From positions 1-63,133 of the forward strand of contig JAQBZO010000009.1 of NCBI GenBank assembly GCA_027622195.1: 63,133 nucleotides of DNA. The letters run 5' to 3'. Source of the stretch: Planctomycetota bacterium (lineage in GTDB: Bacteria > Planctomycetota > Phycisphaerae > Phycisphaerales > SM1A02). Shown here in pieces: positions 9,622 through 17,631 of the stretch. Numbering within the stretch: position 1 is the stretch's first letter; each line of letters starts with the position of its first letter. A program made the translations under genes and the position numbers. A model generated the notes under the pieces. That model saw only the letters and a program-made list of their open reading frames with translations. It had not been told where the DNA came from and did not search any database.

Positions 9622-11166
9622 ATGTTGACCACCTCGACGGACGCTCGAAAAACAACCGCCATGCAACTTGAAGTCATCGTTCGCGCCACGCAGCTCAAGC
9701 AAGTTGGAGGAGGCGATGTGACGATCACCACTTTGGCGGACGATTCGCGCCAGGTGCGCCCGGGGACACTCTTCATCGTGCGCCCCGGCGTCGATCAGGA
9801 CGGATCTCAGTTCATTGATCAAGCAGTCCAGGCTGGTGCCGTAGCGCTCGCTGTTCCCTCGGCGCTCGTCGGCCATCCCTCCACCTTGAAGAGCGGACTT
9901 CCGGTCCTCGAGATGACGCACATTACGGATGCGGTTGCCTCGATCGCAGATGCGTTCTATGACCATCCCACAAGCCATCTTCGGATGGTCGGTATCACCG
10001 GAACCAACGGCAAGACGACCCTCGCGAATGTGTATCAGCAACTTTCGCGCGCGGCAGGTCGTCGATGCGGACTGCTCGGCACGATTTCGATGGACGACGG
10101 TGCAACGGTTACAGAGAGTCACCTCACGACTCCTGGTCGAATTGAACTCACGGACATTTTCGCTCGCATGGTTCGCAATCGGTGCGATGATGCGGTGATG
10201 GAGGCATCCAGTCATGCGCTCGTCCAAGGTCGGGTCGCCGGACTCGCCTACGACTGTGCCGTGTTTACGAATCTTTCCGGAGATCATCTCGACTACCACG
10301 GCACGATGGACATCTACGCCGATGCAAAGGCGATGCTCTTTGAGTCTCTTTCCGCCGGTGCGACAGCGATTGTGAATGTCGATGATCCAGCGAGTGCTCG
10401 GATGATTCGCTCAACGCAAGCGCGCGTCCTGACATGCGGCATTGTGCGAGAAGACGCATCGTGCTGGGCCAAGATTCGATCGGTTTCGTCGACAGGAACG
10501 ACGGTGGACCTCCACGGGCCATGGGGACTTCTTGAATTGAAACTCCCGCTGATCGGTTCGCACAATGTGATGAATGCGCTGCAAGCCGCAGCCGCCGCAT
10601 GGTCGCAGGGGATTCGTGCCGCAGTCATCGGGAGCGCGCTCGAAAGTTGTCACGCTCCCGCAGGTCGACTTCAGCCAGCGAGCCAGGCGAACGATGACTG
10701 TTCCGTCTTTGTGGACTACGCACACACCGACGATGCACTTCGCAATGTGCTGACGGCAGTGAGATCGAATGTCCCGTCGGGCGCAAAACTGATCGTTCTG
10801 TTCGGATGCGGAGGAGATCGCGATACATCAAAGCGTCCGCGTATGGCAGCGGTGGCGTGCGAATTGGCGGATGAAGTCTGGATCACGAGCGATAATCCAC
10901 GCACTGAGAATCCGCTCGACATCATCAACGACATTCAGGTTGGAGTTGGTGCGGCATCTGGATCCTGCGCACGAGTGCATACCGAACCTGACCGCGCGCT
11001 CGCGATCGCGCGCGTGATCGCAGAGGCTCGTGCAGGGGATCTCATTGTGATCGCTGGCAAGGGACATGAGCACTACCAAATCATCGGCACCGAGAAGCGT
11101 CCATTCGATGATCTTCAGGTCGCGCGCAGTGCCTTGGATGCAAGAGCGAAGGCGACGATTCGATGA
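9622..11166 (+). CDS. murE: UDP-MurNAc-L-Ala-D-Glu:meso-diaminopimelate ligase
   Basis: MurE adds the third peptide residue to the peptidoglycan precursor. The protein shows the ATP-binding loop GITGTNGKTT, LTTPGRIEL, SSHAL and the C-terminal-domain motif DNPRTE, which is the signature of DAP-specific (not Lys-specific) ligases. The ATG at 9622 gives 514 residues; the ATG at 9661 fits the family N-terminus better, and neither has a clear Shine-Dalgarno. It overlaps murF by four bases (ATGA) and heads a murE-murF-mraY run. DapF, which makes meso-DAP, is encoded at 45.5 kb. Confidence 0.95.
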   Translation: MLTTSTDARKTTAMQLEVIVRATQLKQVGGGDVTITTLADDSRQVRPGTLFIVRPGVDQDGSQFIDQAVQAGAVALAVPSALVGHPSTLKSGLPVLEMTHITDAVASIADAFYDHPTSHLRMVGITGTNGKTTLANVYQQLSRAAGRRCGLLGTISMDDGATVTESHLTTPGRIELTDIFARMVRNRCDDAVMEASSHALVQGRVAGLAYDCAVFTNLSGDHLDYHGTMDIYADAKAMLFESLSAGATAIVNVDDPASARMIRSTQARVLTCGIVREDASCWAKIRSVSSTGTTVDLHGPWGLLELKLPLIGSHNVMNALQAAAAAWSQGIRAAVIGSALESCHAPAGRLQPASQANDDCSVFVDYAHTDDALRNVLTAVRSNVPSGAKLIVLFGCGGDRDTSKRPRMAAVACELADEVWITSDNPRTENPLDIINDIQVGVGAASGSCARVHTEPDRALAIARVIAEARAGDLIVIAGKGHEHYQIIGTEKRPFDDLQVARSALDARAKATIR

Positions 11167-12566
11167 GTGCATTTCTCTCGCCTCAGCAGTTGGCCTGCGT
11201 CGTCAATGGCACATGGCATGGAGATGCGATGCAGTCTCTCGGACTTGCCACCGATACACGAGACAATGTTCGAGGGAAAGTGTTCGTGGCGATGCGTGGC
11301 GAACGATTTGATGGACACGATTGCCTCGAGCAAGCACGAGAAGGAGGAGCCCATTGCGCCGTCGTTTCTCGTCTCGTCCCCGGAGTTGATATCGCACAAC
11401 TTGTCGTCGCGGACACCCAAGAGGCGCTGACCGCACTGGGACGAGCATGGCGAGGCGAGATCGCTGCTCGCGTCATCGGTGTGACGGGAAGTGCGGGGAA
11501 AACAACGACCCATCGACTGATCGCCGCTGCGATGGAGACGGTGGGAAGTGTCTGCGCGAGCCCGAAAAGTTTCAACAACCACATCGGTGTGCCATTCACC
11601 ATCTGCCAGTGTCCTCGCGACTGTTCGTTCCTGGTCGCTGAGATCGGCACGAATCATCCTGGAGAAATCGCCACGCTCTCATCCATCGTGCGACCTCACA
11701 TCGCGGTGATCACGAATGCGGGGCGCGTGCATCTTGAAGGACTTGGAAGTGTGTCTGGTGTGATCGCCGAGAAGTCGTCGATCGCGTCGCATCTCGAGGA
11801 TGGTGGTGTTGCGATCGTCCCAGGAGACTCGCCCGATTTGATCGCTGCGGTCCGAGCGAGGTGCGAGTCCATGATTCTGTTTGGAATGGTTCCAGAATCC
11901 CGTGACACCGTCGCGCTCATCAGTCGGAGTCCAATGGGCGCAGAACAACGGTGCACCGTGTCGGTGTTTGGTGAGCGAATCGAATTTCATCTTTCGCTCG
12001 CTGGAGAACACAACGCGAAGAATGCTTGTGCGGCACTTGCTGCGGCGTGCGCGGCGGGTGCGGATCCACGCAAGGCGGCTGCCGCGCTATCACGAGTGGT
12101 GGCGAAGGACATGCGACTCGTCCCATCTCGCGCAGGAGAGTACGAGTTGATTAATGATGCGTACAACGCGAATCCTGAAGCGATGGTCGCATCGATGGCG
12201 GCGTTCGCGGAAATGATGCCATCCCATCGACGCGTGGTTGTACTCGGAGAAATGGGCGAACTCGGACCAGACGGTCCCGCGATGCACGCAGAAGTGGGCA
12301 CAGTGGCCGCGAAACATGCGGCGGTCGCCATTTTCGTCGGACCGCTGACTCGCCATGGTGCAGAGGCGGCGCAACGGGCGGGCACATGCGAGGTGGTTCA
12401 TGTTCAGGCGCTCGATGGAAGCGGAATCGAAGCGATTCTGGCCTCCCTTCAGAAGAATGACGCGATCCTCGTGAAGGGCAGCCGAGGAGCGGCCATGGAA
12501 CGATTTGTCGAAGCACTTGTCGCTACGAACTCCACGACACACTCACTCGAGATTGGAACACGCTGA
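11163..12566 (+). CDS. murF: UDP-MurNAc-tripeptide:D-Ala-D-Ala ligase
   Basis: MurF adds D-Ala-D-Ala to the UDP-MurNAc tripeptide in the cytoplasm. The 467-residue protein has the Mur ligase P-loop GVTGSAGKTT, SFNNHIGVPFT, EIGTNHPGEI, NDAYNANPEAM and VLGEMGELG, all typical of MurF. It is coupled to both neighbours: the start overlaps the murE stop and the stop TGA shares its last base with the mraY ATG. The order murE-murF-mraY is the conserved dcw order. Confidence 0.96.
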   Translation: MSAFLSPQQLACVVNGTWHGDAMQSLGLATDTRDNVRGKVFVAMRGERFDGHDCLEQAREGGAHCAVVSRLVPGVDIAQLVVADTQEALTALGRAWRGEIAARVIGVTGSAGKTTTHRLIAAAMETVGSVCASPKSFNNHIGVPFTICQCPRDCSFLVAEIGTNHPGEIATLSSIVRPHIAVITNAGRVHLEGLGSVSGVIAEKSSIASHLEDGGVAIVPGDSPDLIAAVRARCESMILFGMVPESRDTVALISRSPMGAEQRCTVSVFGERIEFHLSLAGEHNAKNACAALAAACAAGADPRKAAAALSRVVAKDMRLVPSRAGEYELINDAYNANPEAMVASMAAFAEMMPSHRRVVVLGEMGELGPDGPAMHAEVGTVAAKHAAVAIFVGPLTRHGAEAAQRAGTCEVVHVQALDGSGIEAILASLQKNDAILVKGSRGAAMERFVEALVATNSTTHSLEIGTR

Positions 12567-13768
12567 TGCTGTTTTTTATTGTTGAACGAATGCAAGACTG
12601 GCTCGACCAAATAGGCCTTGGTCCGCTCGTATCGATCATGTATCAAGTCGAGTTTCGCGCGCTCTTCGCGGTGCTCCTCTCGTTTGTCACCGTGCTAGCG
12701 ATGGGACCGCGTGTTATCCGTTGGCTCGCGGTCAAGAAGATCGGCGATCGACCTGAGTTTTATAACGACGACCTCAACAAGAAAATGCACTCCCGTGAAG
12801 GGACTCCAACCATGGGTGGACTCTTCATCATTGGATCCCTTCTGCTCAGTACCGTGTTGCTGTCGGATGTCGTCCACTCGCGTTACATTCACCTTGCACT
12901 CATCGTGATAGTGTGGCTCGGGTGTGTCGGAGCGATCGACGATTGGTTGAAACTGACCGCTGGTCGCCGTGCACCAGGAAGCCGCGAGGGTCTCTTCGGA
13001 TTCGAGAAGTTGATGTTTCAAATCGCCATTAGCGCGATTGCCTGCTTTTTTGCCTACAAAGCCGCAGGTTCACCTGATGCTCATGTGCTGAACATACCGT
13101 TCCAGCGCACCTATCTCCCCACGCCTGCGATCGAGTCGATCATTCAGCCTCCCTCACTTGCTGAAGGAGTCTGGACACTTCCCGCCTGGGCATTCGTGCT
13201 GATCGGCACGTTCTTTATCGTGGCCATCTCGAACGGCGCGAACATTACCGATGGACTCGATGGACTCGCGGCCACCAACCTCCTCGTCGCATCCATCGTG
13301 ATGTTGGTTTTGTGCTGGATCGCAGGCAGTCCTCGCGCGGCGTATTTCTTGATGGTGCCCTATGTGACTGGATCGGGAGAATTGATGGTGGTCGCCGGAT
13401 CGATGACGGGAGCACTCCTCGGATTTCTCTGGTTCAACGCGCACCCAGCGCGCGTCTTTATGGGTGACACCGGAAGTCTTCCACTCGGCGGATTGCTCGC
13501 ATTCCTTGCCGTCGTCGTTCGGCAGGAAGCACTCCTCGTCTTGATCAGTGGCGTCTTCATCCTCGAAATGATGAGCATCATTCTTCAGACGGGTTGGTAC
13601 AAGTACACGCGATTCAAGACGGGAACACCGCGCCGCATTTTTCTCTGCACACCGATCCACCATCATTTTCACTTGGCAGGATGGAGCGAACAGCAAATCG
13701 TCACACGCAGCATGATCGCGAGCATTATCTTCGCCATCATCGCACTCGCGAGCCTCAAGATCCGCTGA
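12566..13768 (+). CDS. mraY: phospho-N-acetylmuramoyl-pentapeptide transferase
   Basis: MraY transfers phospho-MurNAc-pentapeptide to undecaprenyl phosphate at the membrane to form lipid I. The 400-residue protein has about ten hydrophobic segments, the signature HSREGTPTMGG near residue 75, ANITDGLDGLA, FMGDTGSLPLGG and the late TPIHHHFHLAGWSE. It ends the mur run; murD and the later division genes do not follow. Its 3' end overlaps the convergent mutS by 14 bases. Confidence 0.96.
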   Translation: MLFFIVERMQDWLDQIGLGPLVSIMYQVEFRALFAVLLSFVTVLAMGPRVIRWLAVKKIGDRPEFYNDDLNKKMHSREGTPTMGGLFIIGSLLLSTVLLSDVVHSRYIHLALIVIVWLGCVGAIDDWLKLTAGRRAPGSREGLFGFEKLMFQIAISAIACFFAYKAAGSPDAHVLNIPFQRTYLPTPAIESIIQPPSLAEGVWTLPAWAFVLIGTFFIVAISNGANITDGLDGLAATNLLVASIVMLVLCWIAGSPRAAYFLMVPYVTGSGELMVVAGSMTGALLGFLWFNAHPARVFMGDTGSLPLGGLLAFLAVVVRQEALLVLISGVFILEMMSIILQTGWYKYTRFKTGTPRRIFLCTPIHHHFHLAGWSEQQIVTRSMIASIIFAIIALASLKIR

Positions 13769-16397
13769 GTTTTTCTCGAATCGCGCGAAGGGCGTCAAAC
13801 GCAGCGAGTGGTGTCATTCGATCTAGGTCAAGCAATCGAAGCGCTTCAATCGCAGGATGTTCCACAACGGGTGGATCGAAGAGCGTCGGTTCTCTTGCAG
13901 GAGTGGGCGGAGATCGACGGGTGATCAAATCGATCGACGCAGCATTCTCTGGAGCCGCAATGGTTTCGAGCACTCGTCGCGCTCGCTCCACGGTCGGCGC
14001 TGGAATGCCTGCGAGTTCAGCGACATGAATCCCATACGAACGGTCCGTGCGCCCCGGTCGAATCTGGTGGAGGAAAATGATTCTCTCGTTCCACTCACGG
14101 ACGGCCACATGAAGATTCGTAACACCAGGAAGTGAATCCGCGAGTTCGGTGAGTTCGTGATAGTGGGTAGCGAAGAGGGTGCGACATCCGATCTCAACGA
14201 GCCGTTCTGTAATCGCCCAAGCGAGGCTGAGTCCATCCTGTGTGCTTGTGCCGCGACCCACTTCGTCCATGATGACGAGGCTGCGTTCGGTGGAAGCGTG
14301 CAGAATCCCGGCGGTTTCTGTCATTTCAACCATGAAGGTTGATTGGCCACTGTGCAATTCATCCGAGGCACCAATTCTTGTAAAGATGCGGTCGGTGAGT
14401 CCAATGCGAGCCTTGGTGGCTGGAACAAAACTTCCTGCATGGGCGAGAAGTGTGATGAGCGCCACTTGTCGAATGTAGGTGCTCTTTCCCGCCATGTTCG
14501 GCCCCGTAATGAGCGCGAGTTTCGGGGCGCGGTCTCCCAGCAATGCATCGTTGGGGACGAATCGCTCGCCGAGAAGGGTATCGACGACGGGATGTCGCCC
14601 CTGCGCGATGTCGATGACTGCACCCTCCACCATCGACGGACGCACCCAATCATGTCGGCGTGCGTGGGCAGCAAAGGTCGCGAGGCAATCCACCGCAGCA
14701 ATAGCATCAGACAATCGCACGAGTGGTTCGCGAAGTGCATGAATGGACTGACACAACTGCGAGAACAAGGCCAACTCGCGCTCGGTCGCTGCGGCCTCGG
14801 CTCCAAGCACTTTGATTTCGAACTCCTTGAGTTCTTCATTCACAAAACGCTCAGCATTACGGACGGTCTGCCTTCTCGCAAAAGTAGAAGGCATCCGCGA
14901 AGCGTGGGCGTGCGGCACTTCGATGTAATAGCCAAAAACGCGGTTGAATCCAACTTTCAAGGACTCGATTCCAGACTCTTCGATCACCCGTTTCTGAAAT
15001 TGGGCGAGCCACGCATTCGCGTTGTCTCGAAGGGCACGAGACTCGTCGAGTGCTTCATCGATCCCATCGCGGAAGAGTCCTCCCTCGCGCAGGTGCGTTG
15101 GCGGAGAGTCGACGCACTGGCGGGCGATGTCATCTGACAGAGCGACCAACATGCGCGCGTCGTCGGCGAGTGTCGGCACTGCATCGTTCGCTGCCGAAGC
15201 CGAGAGTTCCTTCGCGAGTCGCTGTGCTGCGGCGAGAGAACGACCCGCGGCGATCACATCGCGTGGTGTCGCTCTTCCCATCCCCATGCGTGCGCCAATT
15301 CTCGCGAGATCCTGAATCGCACTCAGTTCATTGTGCACTCGAGCAAGGAGCGGTGGATCAGACTGAAGCGCCTCAACGGCGCTGTGTCTCACTTGGATCG
15401 CAGTTCGCTTGGCGAGAGGCGAGCAGAGCCAATCGCGCATCAGTCTCCGTCCCATCGATGTTTGGCATGAACCAAGCGATGCGAGGAGTGATCCTTCTTC
15501 GCGTCCACTTCGAATCGTCTTCTCGACCTCAAGACTCGCCAAACTGGTGGCGTCGAGAATGAGGCGGTCTCCCGAGTGAATGATGCGCGGAGGACGAAGG
15601 TGCGATGTCCCCTTGGCACAGTGGCCCTGCGTTTCGATGAGATAACGCAAGAGCGCGCCACATGCAGAGATCACCGGACCGGAGTCGGGCAGTCCAAGTC
15701 CAGCGAGCCGGGCAGCACCAAAGTGATTCAAGAGTGCTTCGGATGCGTCAGCGTCTCGCCAATACCAGCCTGGCCTCGCCGAGCGGCTCGCCCCGATGGC
15801 TCGACACAAGGCAGCAGAATCTCGGTCTCCTATCTCGGTTGTCTCTTCTGGCAAGAGCACCTCCACGCCACCCGTGAGCGCGAGGGCATCGCGCACCGTG
15901 TGAGCGGGAACGAGAACAACGTCAAAGAGTCCCGTCGAAAGTTCGGCAGACGCGACCGCCGCCTGATTCGCATGGTCACCAGACCCGATCGAAACGCACG
16001 CGACTCGATTTCCAGCAGAGGCATCGAGCAACGATTCGTCGACGCGAGTGCCTGGAGTGACCACCCGTGTGACGGCGCGGTCGACGACTCCCTTCGCATC
16101 TCGCGCATCTTGGACTTGGTCGGCGATGGCCACACGAAATCCATGATCGACGAGTCGACGGATGTAGGTCTCTGACGAATGCCACGGAATACCGGCCATC
16201 GGAATCCCCACCGACCGCTGCGTCAATGTGATGCCGAGTGCTTGGTGAGCAGCGACCGCATCGTCATCGAAGAGTTCATAAAAATCACCAATGCGAAATA
16301 AGAGCAGGCAATCAGGATGCTCGCTCTTGAACTTAGCATGCTGGCGCATCGCGGGTGTATCGCGATTGGGCGCGGAAAGAGGGGCAGTGTGCGCCAC
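13755..16397 (-). CDS. mutS: DNA mismatch repair protein MutS
   Basis: MutS recognises mismatches and recruits MutL. The N-terminal mismatch-binding motif is RIGDFYELFDDDA. The C-terminal ABC ATPase has Walker A GPNMAGKSTY (about residue 630), the signature region STFMVEMTETAGIL, Walker B LVIMDEVGRGTST and ATHYHEL. The start chosen is GTG at 16397, giving 880 residues. Any longer frame would run antisense through the tRNA-Ala gene. The start is moderately certain and the identity is secure. Confidence 0.96.
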   Translation of the reverse strand: MAHTAPLSAPNRDTPAMRQHAKFKSEHPDCLLLFRIGDFYELFDDDAVAAHQALGITLTQRSVGIPMAGIPWHSSETYIRRLVDHGFRVAIADQVQDARDAKGVVDRAVTRVVTPGTRVDESLLDASAGNRVACVSIGSGDHANQAAVASAELSTGLFDVVLVPAHTVRDALALTGGVEVLLPEETTEIGDRDSAALCRAIGASRSARPGWYWRDADASEALLNHFGAARLAGLGLPDSGPVISACGALLRYLIETQGHCAKGTSHLRPPRIIHSGDRLILDATSLASLEVEKTIRSGREEGSLLASLGSCQTSMGRRLMRDWLCSPLAKRTAIQVRHSAVEALQSDPPLLARVHNELSAIQDLARIGARMGMGRATPRDVIAAGRSLAAAQRLAKELSASAANDAVPTLADDARMLVALSDDIARQCVDSPPTHLREGGLFRDGIDEALDESRALRDNANAWLAQFQKRVIEESGIESLKVGFNRVFGYYIEVPHAHASRMPSTFARRQTVRNAERFVNEELKEFEIKVLGAEAAATERELALFSQLCQSIHALREPLVRLSDAIAAVDCLATFAAHARRHDWVRPSMVEGAVIDIAQGRHPVVDTLLGERFVPNDALLGDRAPKLALITGPNMAGKSTYIRQVALITLLAHAGSFVPATKARIGLTDRIFTRIGASDELHSGQSTFMVEMTETAGILHASTERSLVIMDEVGRGTSTQDGLSLAWAITERLVEIGCRTLFATHYHELTELADSLPGVTNLHVAVREWNERIIFLHQIRPGRTDRSYGIHVAELAGIPAPTVERARRVLETIAAPENAASIDLITRRSPPTPAREPTLFDPPVVEHPAIEALRLLDLDRMTPLAAFDALRAIREKLSGS

Positions 16398-16436
16398 GCG
16401 TCCAAGAGTACCCCTTGGTATGCTTCTTCGCCCTGA

Positions 16437-16509
16437 GGGGTGGTAGCTCAACTGGGAGAGCGCTTGAATCGCATTCAAGAGGTTGTGAGTTCAATCCTCA
16501 TCCACTCCA
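16437..16509 (+). tRNA. tRNA-Ala (anticodon CGC)
   Basis: A complete cloverleaf is present: acceptor GGGGTGG with CCACTCC (one G-T pair), T8-A9, GCTC D-stem, anticodon stem CTTGA/TCAAG with loop ATCGCAT giving CGC, and T-loop GTTCAATCC. The discriminator is A and no CCA is encoded. CGC reads the GCG alanine codon. It sits 40 bp from the divergent mutS start. Confidence 0.94.
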
Positions 16510-16549
16510 TTTCAAGAACAGTGCTCGGTAGCGCGACGGCGATCGTTCT

Positions 16550-17455
16550 ATGACGAATCTTCAGAACCACAGCGTCGATGTTGCCCTTTGGCTCGTTCTT
16601 CTCGCGGTTGCGGCTGTGGCGGGGGCACTCATCCCATCGCTCCTTCGGCTTGGACACCGAGGAATGCAGATTGCGCTGAGCGGCGTGAGCGGCGTCCTTC
16701 TGGGGCTTGCGTGTTTCCATCTTGTGCCCCACGCCATCGAATCGCTCGGTGGAGGATTCGACGCCGTGGAAGCGTCAATGATCAGCCTCGTCGTCGGTTT
16801 TTGCGCCATGTTTTTGCTGGAACGATTTTATTGCTTCCATCATCACGAGACCCCTCACGACGCGAGTGAGAAAAGCGTCCCAAGCGCCCACTCTTGTGGT
16901 CACGATCATGCGAGCAAGGCGAAGCATGGCAGCCATGTGATGGCCGTGGGAGGCGCCGTGTTTGGACTCTCGGTTCACGGATTCCTTGAAGGAATCGCGC
17001 TCGCGGCTGCGATCGCTGCAGAATCAGAGACGGTGCGCTACGCAGGATTCGGCACATTCCTCGCGATTTTTTTACACAAGCCATTCGATTCGCTGACGAT
17101 CGCTGCACTGATGTCGCGCAGGGGATCATCACGCGGACGCATCGTGATCGCGTCCCTTGGACTCTTTCTGACGATTCCCGTTGGCATGGCCGTCTTCTTT
17201 CTTGGAATGTCGATCATTGGAGGCAGTGTCGGCATCATCCTTGGATTCGCAGCGGGGATGTTTCTTTGCATTGCCACGAGCGATCTTCTCCCCGAATTGC
17301 AGTTCCACGATCATGATCGCGTCGCTCTGAGCGCCGCGCTGCTCATCGGTATCGCGATCGCTCTGGGAATCTCGAAACTGGAGCACGGCAGCCACGATCA
17401 CGGGGTGGAATCGCACGAGGGACACTCGCACTTACCGTCTATCCTTCAGCAATGA
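16550..17455 (+). CDS. ZIP-family divalent metal transporter
   Basis: This 301-residue polytopic membrane protein has about eight hydrophobic segments. The fourth and fifth carry the metal-binding signatures HGFLEGIALA and FLHKPFDSLTIAAL, as in ZIP transporters for zinc, iron or manganese. His-rich loops occur between helices 3 and 4 (YCFHHHETPHD and SCGHDH) and at the C-terminus (HGSHDHGVESHEGHSH), fitting metal sensing or delivery. The stop overlaps the start of the next small gene as ATGA. Metal specificity cannot be read from sequence. Confidence 0.92.
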   Translation: MTNLQNHSVDVALWLVLLAVAAVAGALIPSLLRLGHRGMQIALSGVSGVLLGLACFHLVPHAIESLGGGFDAVEASMISLVVGFCAMFLLERFYCFHHHETPHDASEKSVPSAHSCGHDHASKAKHGSHVMAVGGAVFGLSVHGFLEGIALAAAIAAESETVRYAGFGTFLAIFLHKPFDSLTIAALMSRRGSSRGRIVIASLGLFLTIPVGMAVFFLGMSIIGGSVGIILGFAAGMFLCIATSDLLPELQFHDHDRVALSAALLIGIAIALGISKLEHGSHDHGVESHEGHSHLPSILQQ

Positions 17456-17631
17456 AAATAGAACGCGTCCTCGCCGAACTCAATCGTCAAAGGCAAGATC
17501 TTGACAAGGATCCCAAGGACATCGAGTGGTTCACGACCCACCATGTGTTTTGCTTCGTGAGTTACAAGATGGCCGAGTTCCAAAAATACCTTGACGAGAA
17601 TGTCAAGCCAGGTGAAGAGCCCAATGACTGA
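17452..17631 (+). CDS. small hypothetical protein (59 aa) between ZIP transporter and ileS
   Basis: A 59-codon frame starts with an ATG that overlaps the ZIP stop by four bases and ends eight bases inside ileS. It encodes a soluble, charged peptide starting MKIERVLAELNRQRQ, with an aromatic core EWFTTHHVFCFVSYKM and a predicted helix AEFQKYLDENV. There are no membrane segments. Tight coupling on both sides and a protein-like composition argue that it is a real gene. I do not recognise the family. Confidence 0.65.
   Translation: MKIERVLAELNRQRQDLDKDPKDIEWFTTHHVFCFVSYKMAEFQKYLDENVKPGEEPND

Noticed and set aside
16398-16478. 27-codon N-terminal extension of mutS
   Set aside because: It runs antisense into the tRNA-Ala gene and has no counterpart in MutS proteins.
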